Shown one piece after another: positions 18,576 through 26,657 of a stretch of 64,000 nucleotides of DNA. The position numbers and the translations under genes were made by a program. A model generated the notes under the pieces. The model was not told the origin of the DNA. It did no database searches and was given only the letters and a program-made list of their open reading frames with translations. Source of the stretch: Amphritea sp. (GTDB lineage: Bacteria; Pseudomonadota; Gammaproteobacteria; Pseudomonadales; Balneatricaceae); NCBI RefSeq assembly GCF_016744155.1, contig NZ_JADGEW010000020.1, positions 22,301 through 86,300 on the forward strand, written 5' to 3'. Position 1 is the stretch's first letter. Every line of letters begins with the position of its first letter.

Positions 18576-19969
18576 CTATTGCTGCGCTATTTATTCTTTT
18601 ATTTGGCTGTATGTTCATGGGCATGCCAATTGCGATTGCGTTGGGCTTGTCCAGTGTCGCAACGATTTTGATGTTCTCAAACGACTCCCTGGCTTCTATT
18701 TCGCTGAAGTTGTTTGAAGCGACGTCGGAACATTACACTCTGTTAGCGATTCCCTTCTTTATTTTGTCGTCTGCATTTCTTTCCACGGGTGGTGTGGCTA
18801 AGCGACTGATCAACTTTGCCGTTGATAGTGTAGGCCATGTTCGTGGTGGTCTGGCAATGGCTTCGGTAATGGCTTGTATGCTGTTTGCTGCTGTATCGGG
18901 TTCTTCCCCTGCGACGGTAGCGGCTATCGGTACGATCGTTATCGCCGGTATGGTGCGTTCCGGCTATCCGGAATCCTTTGCTGCGGGTGTTATCGCAAAT
19001 GCGGGTACTCTGGGTATTCTGATTCCGCCTTCCATTGTAATGCTGGTGTATTCAGCGGCTACTGAGGTATCGGCCTCGCGCATGTTTATGGCTGGTTTCC
19101 TTCCTGGCCTGATGATGGGCGGTATTCTGATGATCGCCATCTACATCGCCGCGCGTATTATGAAATTGCCAGCAGAGCCTTTCCCAGGTGTGATGCATCT
19201 GGGTAAATCATTCCTGATTGCTTTGGGCGGCCTGATGCTGATTATCATTGTGCTGGGCTCTATCTACGGTGGTATTGCCAGCCCTACAGAAGCGGCGGCG
19301 GTTGCAGCGGTATATGCTTATCTGGTATCGGTGCTGGGGTATCGGGATATCGGTCCGATGAAAGGTGTCTCATGGCGTAACGCAGACGAGGCTCTAGCTA
19401 CGGCTGCGGTACGTAATGTTCTGCAGATGTTGTGGGCGATTCCTAAGTCTATCCGTCACCCTGAAGTGCGTAAGGTTATTCTGGATGCCACTAAGGTGTC
19501 TCTGATGTTGCTGTTCATCATCGCTAATGCGATGCTGTTTGCCCACGTACTGACTACCGAACGGATTCCACATCAGATAGCAGAAACGATTATTCAATGG
19601 GGACTGCCAGCATGGGGCTTCCTGATTGTGGTGAATATCCTGTTGCTGATAGCCGGTAACTTTATGGAGCCATCTGCAATCATACTTATCATGGCGCCTA
19701 TTCTGTTTCCAATCGCAACACAGCTGGGAATCGATCCGGTTCACCTGGGTATTATCATGGTGGTCAATATGGAGATCGGGATGCTGACGCCGCCTGTGGG
19801 GCTTAACCTCTTTGTCACGGCGGGGATCACCGGTAAGAACATGATCTGGGTGATAAAGGCTTGTTTGCCCTGGTTAAGTTTACTGCTGATGTTCCTGATG
19901 CTGATAACTTATATTCCACAGATATCGCTGTTCTTGCCTGAATATATTGATCAGTTGAACGGTTATTAA
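18572..19969 (+). CDS. dctM: TRAP transporter large permease DctM
   Basis: 465 residues, polytopic, DctM family (TRAP large subunit). Motifs include AVSGSSPATVAAIGTI, NAGTLGILIPPSI and, in the C-terminal half, NFMEPSAIILIMAPILFP and EIGMLTPPVGLNLFV. A hydrophilic stretch at ~250-300 separates the halves, as in other C4-dicarboxylate DctM proteins. It starts inside the dctQ stop (4-bp overlap). It catalyses sodium-coupled uptake of substrate handed over by DctP. A strong terminator follows. Confidence 0.96.
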   Translation: MTIAALFILLFGCMFMGMPIAIALGLSSVATILMFSNDSLASISLKLFEATSEHYTLLAIPFFILSSAFLSTGGVAKRLINFAVDSVGHVRGGLAMASVMACMLFAAVSGSSPATVAAIGTIVIAGMVRSGYPESFAAGVIANAGTLGILIPPSIVMLVYSAATEVSASRMFMAGFLPGLMMGGILMIAIYIAARIMKLPAEPFPGVMHLGKSFLIALGGLMLIIIVLGSIYGGIASPTEAAAVAAVYAYLVSVLGYRDIGPMKGVSWRNADEALATAAVRNVLQMLWAIPKSIRHPEVRKVILDATKVSLMLLFIIANAMLFAHVLTTERIPHQIAETIIQWGLPAWGFLIVVNILLLIAGNFMEPSAIILIMAPILFPIATQLGIDPVHLGIIMVVNMEIGMLTPPVGLNLFVTAGITGKNMIWVIKACLPWLSLLLMFLMLITYIPQISLFLPEYIDQLNGY

Positions 19970-20016
19970 TTTGTAATCAGTCGTTCATCCACCCAATCCG
20001 GATGAGTATCTGTTTA

Positions 20017-20054
20017 GGGCCGCATTTTCTTAATGAATCTGCGGCCCTTTTTTT
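20017..20054 (+). terminator. Rho-independent terminator of dctPQM
   Basis: GGGCCGCA (20017-20024) pairs with TGCGGCCC (20040-20047), followed by T7. Confidence 0.93.
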
Positions 20055-20127
20055 ATCGTTAATAAAAGGAGTGTCTACTGCTAGTGACGGTGGGAGGATC
20101 AGAATGTTCTACTTCTGTCTGGGAGTT

Positions 20128-20479
20128 TTTCAGATGCTATGGGCTAGTCTAAATTGTTTCGCCACCTGAGGTCCCTAAGGTTGTACGGGGTGCTTCAAAG
20201 CTTCTCTTAGCAGGCTATCACGATGTTACTTGCGCATGTTCTCACCACAGAGTGGCGTTCTCGGTAAATATCGGAACTATTATTCAGCCGGGTGACCGTT
20301 TTTAGTTGTGCCAATATTTGACGGTTGATTGAGGCTGGTGTTGCAGAACTATCAGTAATTTCTCTCATAATGGCTTTGGTGCTGTTCTTAATGCCCCTCA
20401 GCTAGGAATCGACCTGTTCACTTATGTATGATCCTATAAGGGCGCTTGAATATAGGCATGATGATACCTCCGATTAGCT
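20128..20479 (+). pseudogene. Decayed dctM fragment
   Basis: A relic of a second DctM-type permease gene, not identical to the intact dctM just upstream. Conceptual pieces in shifting frames line up in order with DctM residues ~285-420: FQMLWA (DctM LQMLWA), LLAHVLTTE (LFAHVLTTE), GTIIQ (ETIIQ), LIMALVLF (LIMAPILF), PQLGID (TQLGID) and IGMMIPPIS (IGMLTPPVG). Between them lie stops and frameshifts. The DNA also aligns directly, for example CAGATGCTATGGGC against CAGATGTTGTGGGC. It sits beyond the dctPQM terminator, so it is probably not expressed. It suggests a lost second TRAP operon or an old duplication. Confidence 0.82.
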
Positions 20480-20887
20480 AAATATACTTGTGTAGAGGGT
20501 ATAACTGGAAACTTGTTATTTATGAAATAACATCTTGTTTATATGAGTTATTTTATTTCTCTGACCTGCGTGAATTATATTGACTCCGCTGATTTTATTA
20601 TTGCTATAGAGAGGGGTTGAAAGGATCTTTAAAAACCGATGCTTTAGGACATTTGCCCTATAGGTAATTAGGGGGGAATGTATCAAAAGTCACTTGCTGC
20701 CTTATTTCCTTAATGAAATATTGTCAAGTTAAATGTCCCTGTTTTGGGGTGATTTAATAACCCCAACTGTTTTTATCAACTATCCTCTTAATCTGCGACA
20801 CAGGTTTGTCGCTAAATGGAGAACGAATCCTTAGGTGCAGTATCACATGGATAAATGGTGCTGAATAAGGGAATAGGGGGGGTGTGT
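20480..20887. other. AT-rich gap upstream of the VpsR-like regulator gene
   Basis: No gene. It includes a 7-bp inverted repeat (GTTATTT-ATG-AAATAAC, 20515-20531) and presumably the promoter of the regulator, for which no clear -35/-10 pair stands out. A GGGGGG run at the end supplies the ribosome-binding site. Confidence 0.35.
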
Positions 20888-22255
20888 GTGAATATTCCAA
20901 TTGTGGAATGTCGTCGTCCAGTTTTATATGTACGGACAAATAATAAGAGTGATTCTATTAGCAAAGCCGTTATTTCTACCCAGGGCTGGGATATTAAAGA
21001 AGTAGACGGGCTGCAGGAAGCAAGGAATAGCATTGGTAGTCAGAAGTATAGTGTCGGCTTAATTCAGCTTGTAAGTGTTGAGCCAGAACAGCTTCGCGCA
21101 GTAGAAGCTCTGTTAACTGATCATCGCACCATCGAGTGGGTGATTATAACGAGCACTGAATGTTTGCAGCAGCGAACTTTTTGTAAGCTTATTCGTGAAA
21201 CCTGCCATGACTATTACACTTTGCCTTTGTCGGATGTAGATTATATGCGGCTGCTGTCGACGTTGGGTCATGCTCATGGAATGGCAAGTCTCTGCTTAGA
21301 TGACTTAGAGCAAGGTTACGATGACTATGAGATGGTGGGGAGTAGCCCGCCGATGCTTAAACTGTTTGGCTCGATTCGTAAGGTGGCCAGTGTCGATGCA
21401 CCGGTTTTGATATACGGTGAAAGTGGAACAGGAAAGGAGTTGATCGCTAGGGCTGTCCATGAGCGTTCTGCCCGTGCAGAGATGCCATTCATTGCTGTGA
21501 ACTGCGGCGCTATTCCTGAAAGCCTCATTCAATCTGAGTTATTTGGCTATGAAAAGGGTGCATTTACCGGTGCTAATACCCAGAAGTGTGGGCAGATCGA
21601 GGCTGCAGCCGGAGGGACTCTCTTTCTGGATGAGATTGGCGACCTACCTTTTGATATGCAAGTCAACCTACTGCGTTTCTTGCAGGAAAAAGTGATTCAG
21701 CGATTGGGTGGCAATACAGAAATTCCGGTGGATGTCAGAGTCGTTGCGGCGACGAATGTTGATCTTGATGCCGCCGTTAAATGTGGTAGGTTTCGTGAAG
21801 ATTTACTTTATCGGTTGAATGTTTTGCAGCTGCAGCCGCCCCCATTGCGAGAAAGGGAAGGAGACACTCAGCTGATGGCGAAATTTTTCTTCGATCGCTT
21901 TGTTTCAGATGGACAGGCAAAACTTAAAGGGTTCTCTCAGGCATCTCTACAGGTGATGGAGCGATATACCTGGCCGGGTAATGTCAGGGAACTGATTAAT
22001 CGAATACGCCGGGCAATTGTTATGTGCGATGGCCGGTTGATTAAACCGGACGATCTGGACCTGCAGAGCTGCAGTGCTGATGATGCCCGCCCGGTTATCT
22101 CATTGGAAGAGGCCAGAGAAAAGGCGGAGAAAGAGGCTGTTATCAGTGCGATAAGGTACTGCCATAACAATATGACTCAGACTGCTAAGGTGTTGGGTGT
22201 GTCCAGAGTGACTTTGTATCGGATCATCGAAAAGTATCAATTGTCTGTTTCATAG
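20888..22255 (+). CDS. VpsR-like sigma-54-dependent transcriptional activator
   Basis: About 455 residues. The GTG at 20888 follows an AGGGGGG site; an ATG at 20855 would add 11 residues. The N-terminal ~140 residues resemble the receiver-like domain of Vibrio VpsR (CHDYYTLPLSDVDYMRLLSTLGH) and lack an obvious phospho-Asp pocket. The AAA+ domain follows: Walker A YGESGTGKE, an intact GAFTGA loop and Walker B GGTLFLDEIGD. A C-terminal Fis-type helix-turn-helix (TQTAKVLGVSRVTLYRIIEK) ends it. VpsR binds c-di-GMP and controls biofilm matrix genes. Here the gene sits directly before the amyloid operon, which has a -24/-12 promoter, so it is the probable activator. A terminator separates the two units. 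Confidence 0.9.
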   Translation: MNIPIVECRRPVLYVRTNNKSDSISKAVISTQGWDIKEVDGLQEARNSIGSQKYSVGLIQLVSVEPEQLRAVEALLTDHRTIEWVIITSTECLQQRTFCKLIRETCHDYYTLPLSDVDYMRLLSTLGHAHGMASLCLDDLEQGYDDYEMVGSSPPMLKLFGSIRKVASVDAPVLIYGESGTGKELIARAVHERSARAEMPFIAVNCGAIPESLIQSELFGYEKGAFTGANTQKCGQIEAAAGGTLFLDEIGDLPFDMQVNLLRFLQEKVIQRLGGNTEIPVDVRVVAATNVDLDAAVKCGRFREDLLYRLNVLQLQPPPLREREGDTQLMAKFFFDRFVSDGQAKLKGFSQASLQVMERYTWPGNVRELINRIRRAIVMCDGRLIKPDDLDLQSCSADDARPVISLEEAREKAEKEAVISAIRYCHNNMTQTAKVLGVSRVTLYRIIEKYQLSVS

Positions 22256-22285
22256 TAATTGTTTCTTAATATTTTGAATTTTAAG

Positions 22286-22314
22286 TAAAAAAACCGCCAA
22301 TGGCGGTTTTTTTT
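22286..22314 (+). terminator. Terminator of the VpsR-like regulator gene
   Basis: ACCGCC / GGCGGT stem with a short loop, A7 before and T8 after. Isolates the regulator gene from the downstream operon. Confidence 0.92.
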
Positions 22315-22315
22315 C

Positions 22316-22337
22316 GTCTTATCGATACCGATAAGAC
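22316..22337. promoter_or_regulatory. Perfect palindrome, candidate activator site for the fap operon
   Basis: GTCTTATCG, spacer ATAC, CGATAAGAC: a perfect 9-bp inverted repeat. It starts directly after the regulator terminator and lies about 190 bp upstream of the -24 element. A further half-site CTTATCGAT occurs at 22371-22379. The position and the repeat suggest enhancer sites for the adjacent VpsR-like activator. Confidence 0.55.
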
Positions 22338-22523
22338 CCCTCGTATGACGATTGTAATGCTGCCTTTACACTTATCGATGAATATCTAACTGTCTGATAT
22401 TAAACTATTTTAGTTTCGATTCTTAAATTGTTGTTAACCTCCTGAAACAGTTACAGCCTCTCTCTCGCTTAGAAGAGGGCTCTGTAGATGATTAATCTTA
22501 TGTAAATCATATAGATAGTTTTT

Positions 22524-22541
22524 TTGGTTCTGTTTTTGCTT
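22524..22541 (+). promoter_or_regulatory. Sigma-54 (-24/-12) promoter of the fap operon
   Basis: TTGGTTCTGTTTTTGCTT has GG at 22526-22527 and GC at 22538-22539, ten bases apart. Transcription would start near 22551, about 30 bases before the fapA ATG. It fits a sigma-54 activator encoded immediately upstream. Confidence 0.75.
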
Positions 22542-22580
22542 TGTAGTAAGTGAACTTAGTCCACTTATCAGGTGATCAGA

Positions 22581-22913
22581 ATGATCAATAGGTTAACCCC
22601 AATCAGTATTGAAAAAGTTTTAGCAGTTACTTTGCTATCGCTTGCTGGATTGTGGTGGGCGCCTGCGCTGATGGCTGATCAACGGGTGGGGGATCAGTTA
22701 TTTGCGTCTGATTCAGGCATTGCAGTAGCAATGTTGGATGAGGGTCAACTTGGAGCTGTTCGCGGACAAGGAATAGATCACGCGATTCCGTCGGCTCAGA
22801 TGGAACTGGGCATTATTCTCTGGGATGAAGGGAGTATTAAAAAAGGGAATCGAAATATTCAAGGTTATGGCAATTCAGTTGTAACCGTCAAAGTCTATCT
22901 GGAGGGGCGCTGA
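22581..22913 (+). CDS. fapA: FapA-like amyloid accessory protein
   Basis: 110 residues from ATG 22581, with AGGTGA five bases upstream; a GTG three codons earlier overlaps that site. The N-terminus is a signal sequence ending near ALMADQ. The call as FapA rests on position (first gene before fapBCDEF-like genes) and small size, not on strong sequence identity. In Pseudomonas FapA is a periplasmic accessory factor that affects the balance of FapB and FapC in fibrils. A motif MLDEGQLGAVRGQG (residues 51-64) recurs as VSDVELAAMRGRF in the FapE-like protein and resembles the L-x-x-V-x-G end of C39 peptidase leader peptides. fapB begins two bases after the stop. Confidence 0.6.
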   Translation: MINRLTPISIEKVLAVTLLSLAGLWWAPALMADQRVGDQLFASDSGIAVAMLDEGQLGAVRGQGIDHAIPSAQMELGIILWDEGSIKKGNRNIQGYGNSVVTVKVYLEGR

Positions 22914-22915
22914 TT

Positions 22916-23554
22916 ATGAAAGGCTCTCTCTCTACTCAACCTGTTAATTGTTTATTGATGCTGCTGATGGCTGCTAGTGCTGCTGCCGAAACGCCACTGG
23001 CGGTTGAACAATTTGAATACAGTAATCAGGCAGTGATTGGTGATTTTGCTTTGGAAAGTAGTCGCGGAATTATCGGCGTCAATGTTGTCGCAGGGGATTC
23101 TAATGCTCAGCTTAATGCTCGTGCTCTTGCTGTAAGTATCGGTCAGGGTTTGGGTGCAACGGCACAGATCAAAGCTTCACAACATGTTGGCCTTCCCGGG
23201 GGGGGGCTTTATTCAGCTGTCAGTCTGATTGAGGGCAATGCATTTTCCAATGCTTCTGGCCTTATCTCTATTAACCATGCAAGTGGTTCCGGTAATGCAC
23301 AACTCAATGACGTTGCTATCGGTTTTGCTTTAGGCGGGGTTGCGGTTTCTGAAAGTGAGTTAAGTCTCACGGTAACCGGTCAATCTGCCAGCCAGCTTAC
23401 CAGTGATAGTAATGGACAACATCGGCAAGTATCGATCGGTGAGGGTGCCTTTAATGGAGCCAGTGGCGTAGTACAGATCAACCAATTGGCAGGTTCAGGA
23501 AATGCAACAAGTAACAGTTTTGGTCTCAGTGTTTCGTTGGGAACAAAAAAATAA
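22916..23554 (+). CDS. fapB: FapB-like minor amyloid subunit with three repeats
   Basis: 212 residues. A signal peptide ends near AASAAAE. The mature protein has three imperfect ~28-residue repeats at 49-76, 113-140 and 182-209. The pattern is (A/S)(S/R)G-(I/L/V)-x-x-(V/I)N-x-x-(A/S)G-(D/S)-x-NA-x-x-N followed by alternating hydrophobic residues and LG; examples are SRGIIGVNVVAGDSNAQLN and ASGVVQINQLAGSGNATSN. Repeats rich in Asn, Gly and Gln of this kind are the amyloid core of FapB and FapC. In Pseudomonas FapB is the nucleator or minor fibril component. No cysteine follows the signal peptide. Confidence 0.78.
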   Translation: MKGSLSTQPVNCLLMLLMAASAAAETPLAVEQFEYSNQAVIGDFALESSRGIIGVNVVAGDSNAQLNARALAVSIGQGLGATAQIKASQHVGLPGGGLYSAVSLIEGNAFSNASGLISINHASGSGNAQLNDVAIGFALGGVAVSESELSLTVTGQSASQLTSDSNGQHRQVSIGEGAFNGASGVVQINQLAGSGNATSNSFGLSVSLGTKK

Positions 23555-23599
23555 TCGGGAATATACCCCGGTGCTTGAAGAATAAAAAGGAGAAGGACC

Positions 23600-24913
23600 A
23601 TGAAACAGGTATTTAAAATGGCGCCGTTGGCCGTCGCAGTAGCTGCACTTAGCTTTTCAGGTTTCGCCCTCGCAGAAGGTAACTCTCATGGCGACTCTGG
23701 GGCCCATTTAAGTAAGCATGTCCATGTTAAAAAAAGTGTTGAGTACTCAGGTGATGTTGCAATCACAGGTCGTATTCGTGTCGATTCTTTGGGTATGGCT
23801 GTGGTTGATCAAGAACAGGATAGTGATAATAACCTGACCATAAATGACCGCGTGGATAACTCTGCCACACTTGACGGTAACGCCCTCAAAGGTGCTAAAG
23901 GTAATATTGGCGTGAACATCAGTGCCGGTGATCATAACGTGCAGAGTAATGCTGCAGCGCTGGCTGCTGCCGATGCCGGGTTTGTGTTTGGCTCCGCCGA
24001 TGCTGAGATCTTTATGGATCAGAATGCGGAAGATAATGTCGCGTTCAACTGGGGGACAATCAATACCGCTGACTTTAGTGGTAATGCGCTAGAGAATGCC
24101 CGGGGTAATATCGGTGTAAATATTGCGGCGGGTAGTAGTAACGTCCAGGCAAACTCTTTTGCTGGCTCTGTTGCTTCTGGCTCTATGGGTGAAGCGACTG
24201 TATCGGTTGCTCAGGAAACCGAAAATAATCAGGTTCATAACTTGCCTGAAGAAACCCATGAAATAATTACCACTCAGGTTTCTATGAATGGTGCTATGGG
24301 TGGTAGTTATAACGGTTCTGGTAGCGGAAGTTATAGCGGTACGAACTCCGGTGCTAGCTATAGTGGTGTTAATAGCGCTGCTCGCTATAGTGGCAGTAAT
24401 GGTCCTGCAACGTATTCAGGCACTTCAAGTCAAAGTAACGATGTTTATCCAGAAGTCTGGATTAATGGTGATGGCCATGAACAGGGAGGCGGCACCTCTT
24501 ATTGGGGGCATATTGATTTTGATAACGATAACGTTTCACCTGGTGGTGATAATGACGATCCAGGTCGCTTTGAATTTACTGAAAGCGGCACTATCTCAGG
24601 TTCAAGAGAAAATGGTGTCGTTTCCGCTCATGGTGAAAGAGGCCGTGTTGGTCCGAGCAGAGAGAGAGGTCGTGTAGGTTTCTCTGAAGCAGGTACGCAA
24701 TCCCTCAGCGGCACCTTCACTGGTAGTGTTGAGCACCTGGTTAGCCGTTATGTGCGTCATGAGAACAACGCAGCAATGGGTGACAATGTATTACGTGGTG
24801 CGAAGGGTAATATCGGCGTGAACATTACTGCCGGTACTAGTAATCTGCAAAATAATAGTCTGGCTATGACTAAGGTAGACAGTACGGCTATTACAACACC
24901 TTCGGGTGAGTGA
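23600..24913 (+). CDS. fapC: FapC-like major amyloid subunit with three repeats and a long linker
   Basis: 437 residues, preceded by an AAGGAGAAGG ribosome-binding site that suggests high expression. A signal peptide ends at SGFALAE. Three repeats share GNIGVN-(I)-(S/A/T)AG-xx-N-(V/L)-Q-x-N at ~92-121, 158-187 and 394-422. The linker between repeats 2 and 3 is about 205 residues and of low complexity. It has ~9-residue SYSG/RYSG/TYSG units (236-275), an Asp/Asn/Gly-rich acidic part and paired ERGRVG motifs. The protein has no cysteine at all, unlike Pseudomonas FapC, whose C-terminus has a CxxC. It is expected to be exported and to form extracellular fibrils. Confidence 0.82.
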   Translation: MKQVFKMAPLAVAVAALSFSGFALAEGNSHGDSGAHLSKHVHVKKSVEYSGDVAITGRIRVDSLGMAVVDQEQDSDNNLTINDRVDNSATLDGNALKGAKGNIGVNISAGDHNVQSNAAALAAADAGFVFGSADAEIFMDQNAEDNVAFNWGTINTADFSGNALENARGNIGVNIAAGSSNVQANSFAGSVASGSMGEATVSVAQETENNQVHNLPEETHEIITTQVSMNGAMGGSYNGSGSGSYSGTNSGASYSGVNSAARYSGSNGPATYSGTSSQSNDVYPEVWINGDGHEQGGGTSYWGHIDFDNDNVSPGGDNDDPGRFEFTESGTISGSRENGVVSAHGERGRVGPSRERGRVGFSEAGTQSLSGTFTGSVEHLVSRYVRHENNAAMGDNVLRGAKGNIGVNITAGTSNLQNNSLAMTKVDSTAITTPSGE

Positions 24914-25000
24914 AAGTTCTAATATATAAACTTTTGCTGAGATGATCTGAGCCGGGCTGTTAAATCAGCCTGGCTTCAGACTGTTATAAGCGGGCTTATT

Positions 25001-25726
25001 ATGATGATTAGCAAGATTACTATTAGTTGCGCCAGGATTCCAGATGCCGTTTTGGCTCTGGTTCTGGTGCTATTTATTAACTCCCCTGTATATGCCGCTC
25101 AGATTGAGTTGGCTAACGTTCTTCCCGGTAGCTCAAACCTGAGTAAGCCGGTGATCAGTATGCGTGAGCAACGCTATCAGCATCTTATAAAACAGCAGAC
25201 TGACTTTAGTTGTGGCGCCGCGGCATTGGCTACTGTGCTCAGGTATGGCTACGGCCTGCGAGTCACAGAAGAAGATATGCTGGATGGTCTGTTTGCCGTT
25301 AGTGATATTGAACAAGTTCGGGCACGGGGGTTTTCGCTACTAAATATTAAACACTATCTGGAGCGCGTGGGTATGCGTGGCCGGGGTTATAAAGTTGAGC
25401 CTGATACTCTGCAAGGAATAAAGATACCAACCATTGTTCTGCTGGATCTCAAAGGTTATAAGCACTTCGTTGTATTAAAGAAGACCGAAGAGAATCTTGT
25501 CTATCTGGCGGATCCAGCTTTGGGTAATAAAATCATGCCAATAGATGATTTTTTATCGAGTTGGAACGGTATTGTCTTTGCTGTCATTGGGCGTGGATTT
25601 AATAAATCATCTGTTTTGATTAATCCACAGCGTCAACTAACCGCCCGGAGCTTAAGCAATACATTCGCACCTCTGAGTGACGCGCAGTTACTGGAACATG
25701 GTTTTCGCCATGCCGAACTGTTTTAA
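25001..25726 (+). CDS. fapD: FapD-like C39 family peptidase
   Basis: 241 residues with an N-terminal signal or anchor (~14-33) and a papain-like C39 peptidase domain. The catalytic triad is visible: Cys71 in QQTDFSCGAAALATVL, His155 in GYKHFVVL and Asp171 in LADPALG. Unlike bacteriocin transporters it has no ABC domain, which is the FapD arrangement. In Pseudomonas FapD is needed for Fap fibril secretion. Likely substrates are other Fap proteins; FapA- and FapE-like proteins carry a leader-like L-x-x-V/M-R-G motif. ATG 25001 or 25004 could start; neither has a strong site. Confidence 0.85.
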   Translation: MMISKITISCARIPDAVLALVLVLFINSPVYAAQIELANVLPGSSNLSKPVISMREQRYQHLIKQQTDFSCGAAALATVLRYGYGLRVTEEDMLDGLFAVSDIEQVRARGFSLLNIKHYLERVGMRGRGYKVEPDTLQGIKIPTIVLLDLKGYKHFVVLKKTEENLVYLADPALGNKIMPIDDFLSSWNGIVFAVIGRGFNKSSVLINPQRQLTARSLSNTFAPLSDAQLLEHGFRHAELF

Positions 25727-25750
25727 CTTCCCGAAAGGGAGGAGTAAGTC

Positions 25751-26563
25751 ATGAACAGCTGTCAATGGAATAAAAGAATAGGAGTAACAGCAGGGCCGGC
25801 AATTTTAAGTTTGTTTTTATTGTTGCCAAATAGTTCAAATGCGGCCCAACAAACAGGCCCATTTGGTTTACAGGGAGGAGTAGTAAGTGATGTTGAGCTT
25901 GCCGCAATGCGAGGGCGTTTTGTCGATGGGCGCAAAGTAGCATTTTTTGGTATACGTATGCGTACGGACTGGCAACGCCAGGGGGGGCGCGACTTTAATA
26001 TGGAGATGCGTGTCAATTTTGATTTTGGCCGCGATCGCTACCGTCCGCATATGACGATGTACCGTAGCCGAAATATTGGCTTGTCAGTGCCGTCGGAAGA
26101 GGTGCAACAGTCATCTTTAGATAATGTGTCGGACAATGGCGCTCTGGAAAATATCTCCGGGGTAGTGCAGAGCATTCAGGTCGCTGGAGATCGTAATAGT
26201 GTCCACAATGCTGTCGATTGGACGGTGACTGATTCTGAGATTGTTCCTGATACTGAAGGGCTGATAGAGGTAGATGATACGGGTACCCGCAGTCATCTGA
26301 GCGATGAAGGTGTTAATACCCAGGTCTCTGTTGATGCTGAAGGTGTTGGTTATCAGGTTGATATTCCTGATTTTGGTTCGGTGTCTCAGCAAATTACCCG
26401 CTCACAGTTTTCCGGCGGGAATATACTCCAGAGTACTCAGCTAAATAGCGATTTAAATCAGGTGCTTAACCGTATTGGTTTGACTGTCGAGCTAAGCTCG
26501 TCGCTATCGGAGTTTCGTCCTAATGGAGTCCTCCGATCTTTGAATCATCTCAGAGGTTTATAG
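25751..26563 (+). CDS. fapE: FapE-like secreted amyloid-associated protein
   Basis: 270 residues, with a GGGAGGAG site before the ATG and only 24 bp after fapD. An N-terminal signal ends near PNSSNAA. The motif VSDVELAAMRGRF (45-57) parallels that of the FapA-like protein. The middle holds one degenerate repeat, NISGVVQSIQVAGDRNSVHN (~134-153), related to the FapB/C repeats. A second, NILQSTQLNSDLNQVLNRIG, lies near the C-terminus. In Pseudomonas FapE is a minor fibril-associated protein. Named from position, length and repeats. Confidence 0.7.
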   Translation: MNSCQWNKRIGVTAGPAILSLFLLLPNSSNAAQQTGPFGLQGGVVSDVELAAMRGRFVDGRKVAFFGIRMRTDWQRQGGRDFNMEMRVNFDFGRDRYRPHMTMYRSRNIGLSVPSEEVQQSSLDNVSDNGALENISGVVQSIQVAGDRNSVHNAVDWTVTDSEIVPDTEGLIEVDDTGTRSHLSDEGVNTQVSVDAEGVGYQVDIPDFGSVSQQITRSQFSGGNILQSTQLNSDLNQVLNRIGLTVELSSSLSEFRPNGVLRSLNHLRGL

Positions 26564-26657
26564 AGCGGCAGGCTGAATACCTGCTACTTTTAACTATGGG
26601 TATGTGCAAAGTGATCCGTCGGATCGCTTTGCATTTTCAGGGAAAGGGGGAAGTAAA

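Noticed and set aside
20224..20266. Short frame starting MLLAHVLTTE as a small gene
   Set aside because: It is one of several broken pieces of the decayed dctM copy.
24288..24677. 129-codon frame inside the fapC-like gene
   Set aside because: A shadow frame created by the low-complexity linker; its repetitive Val/Ile content follows from the repeats in the real frame.
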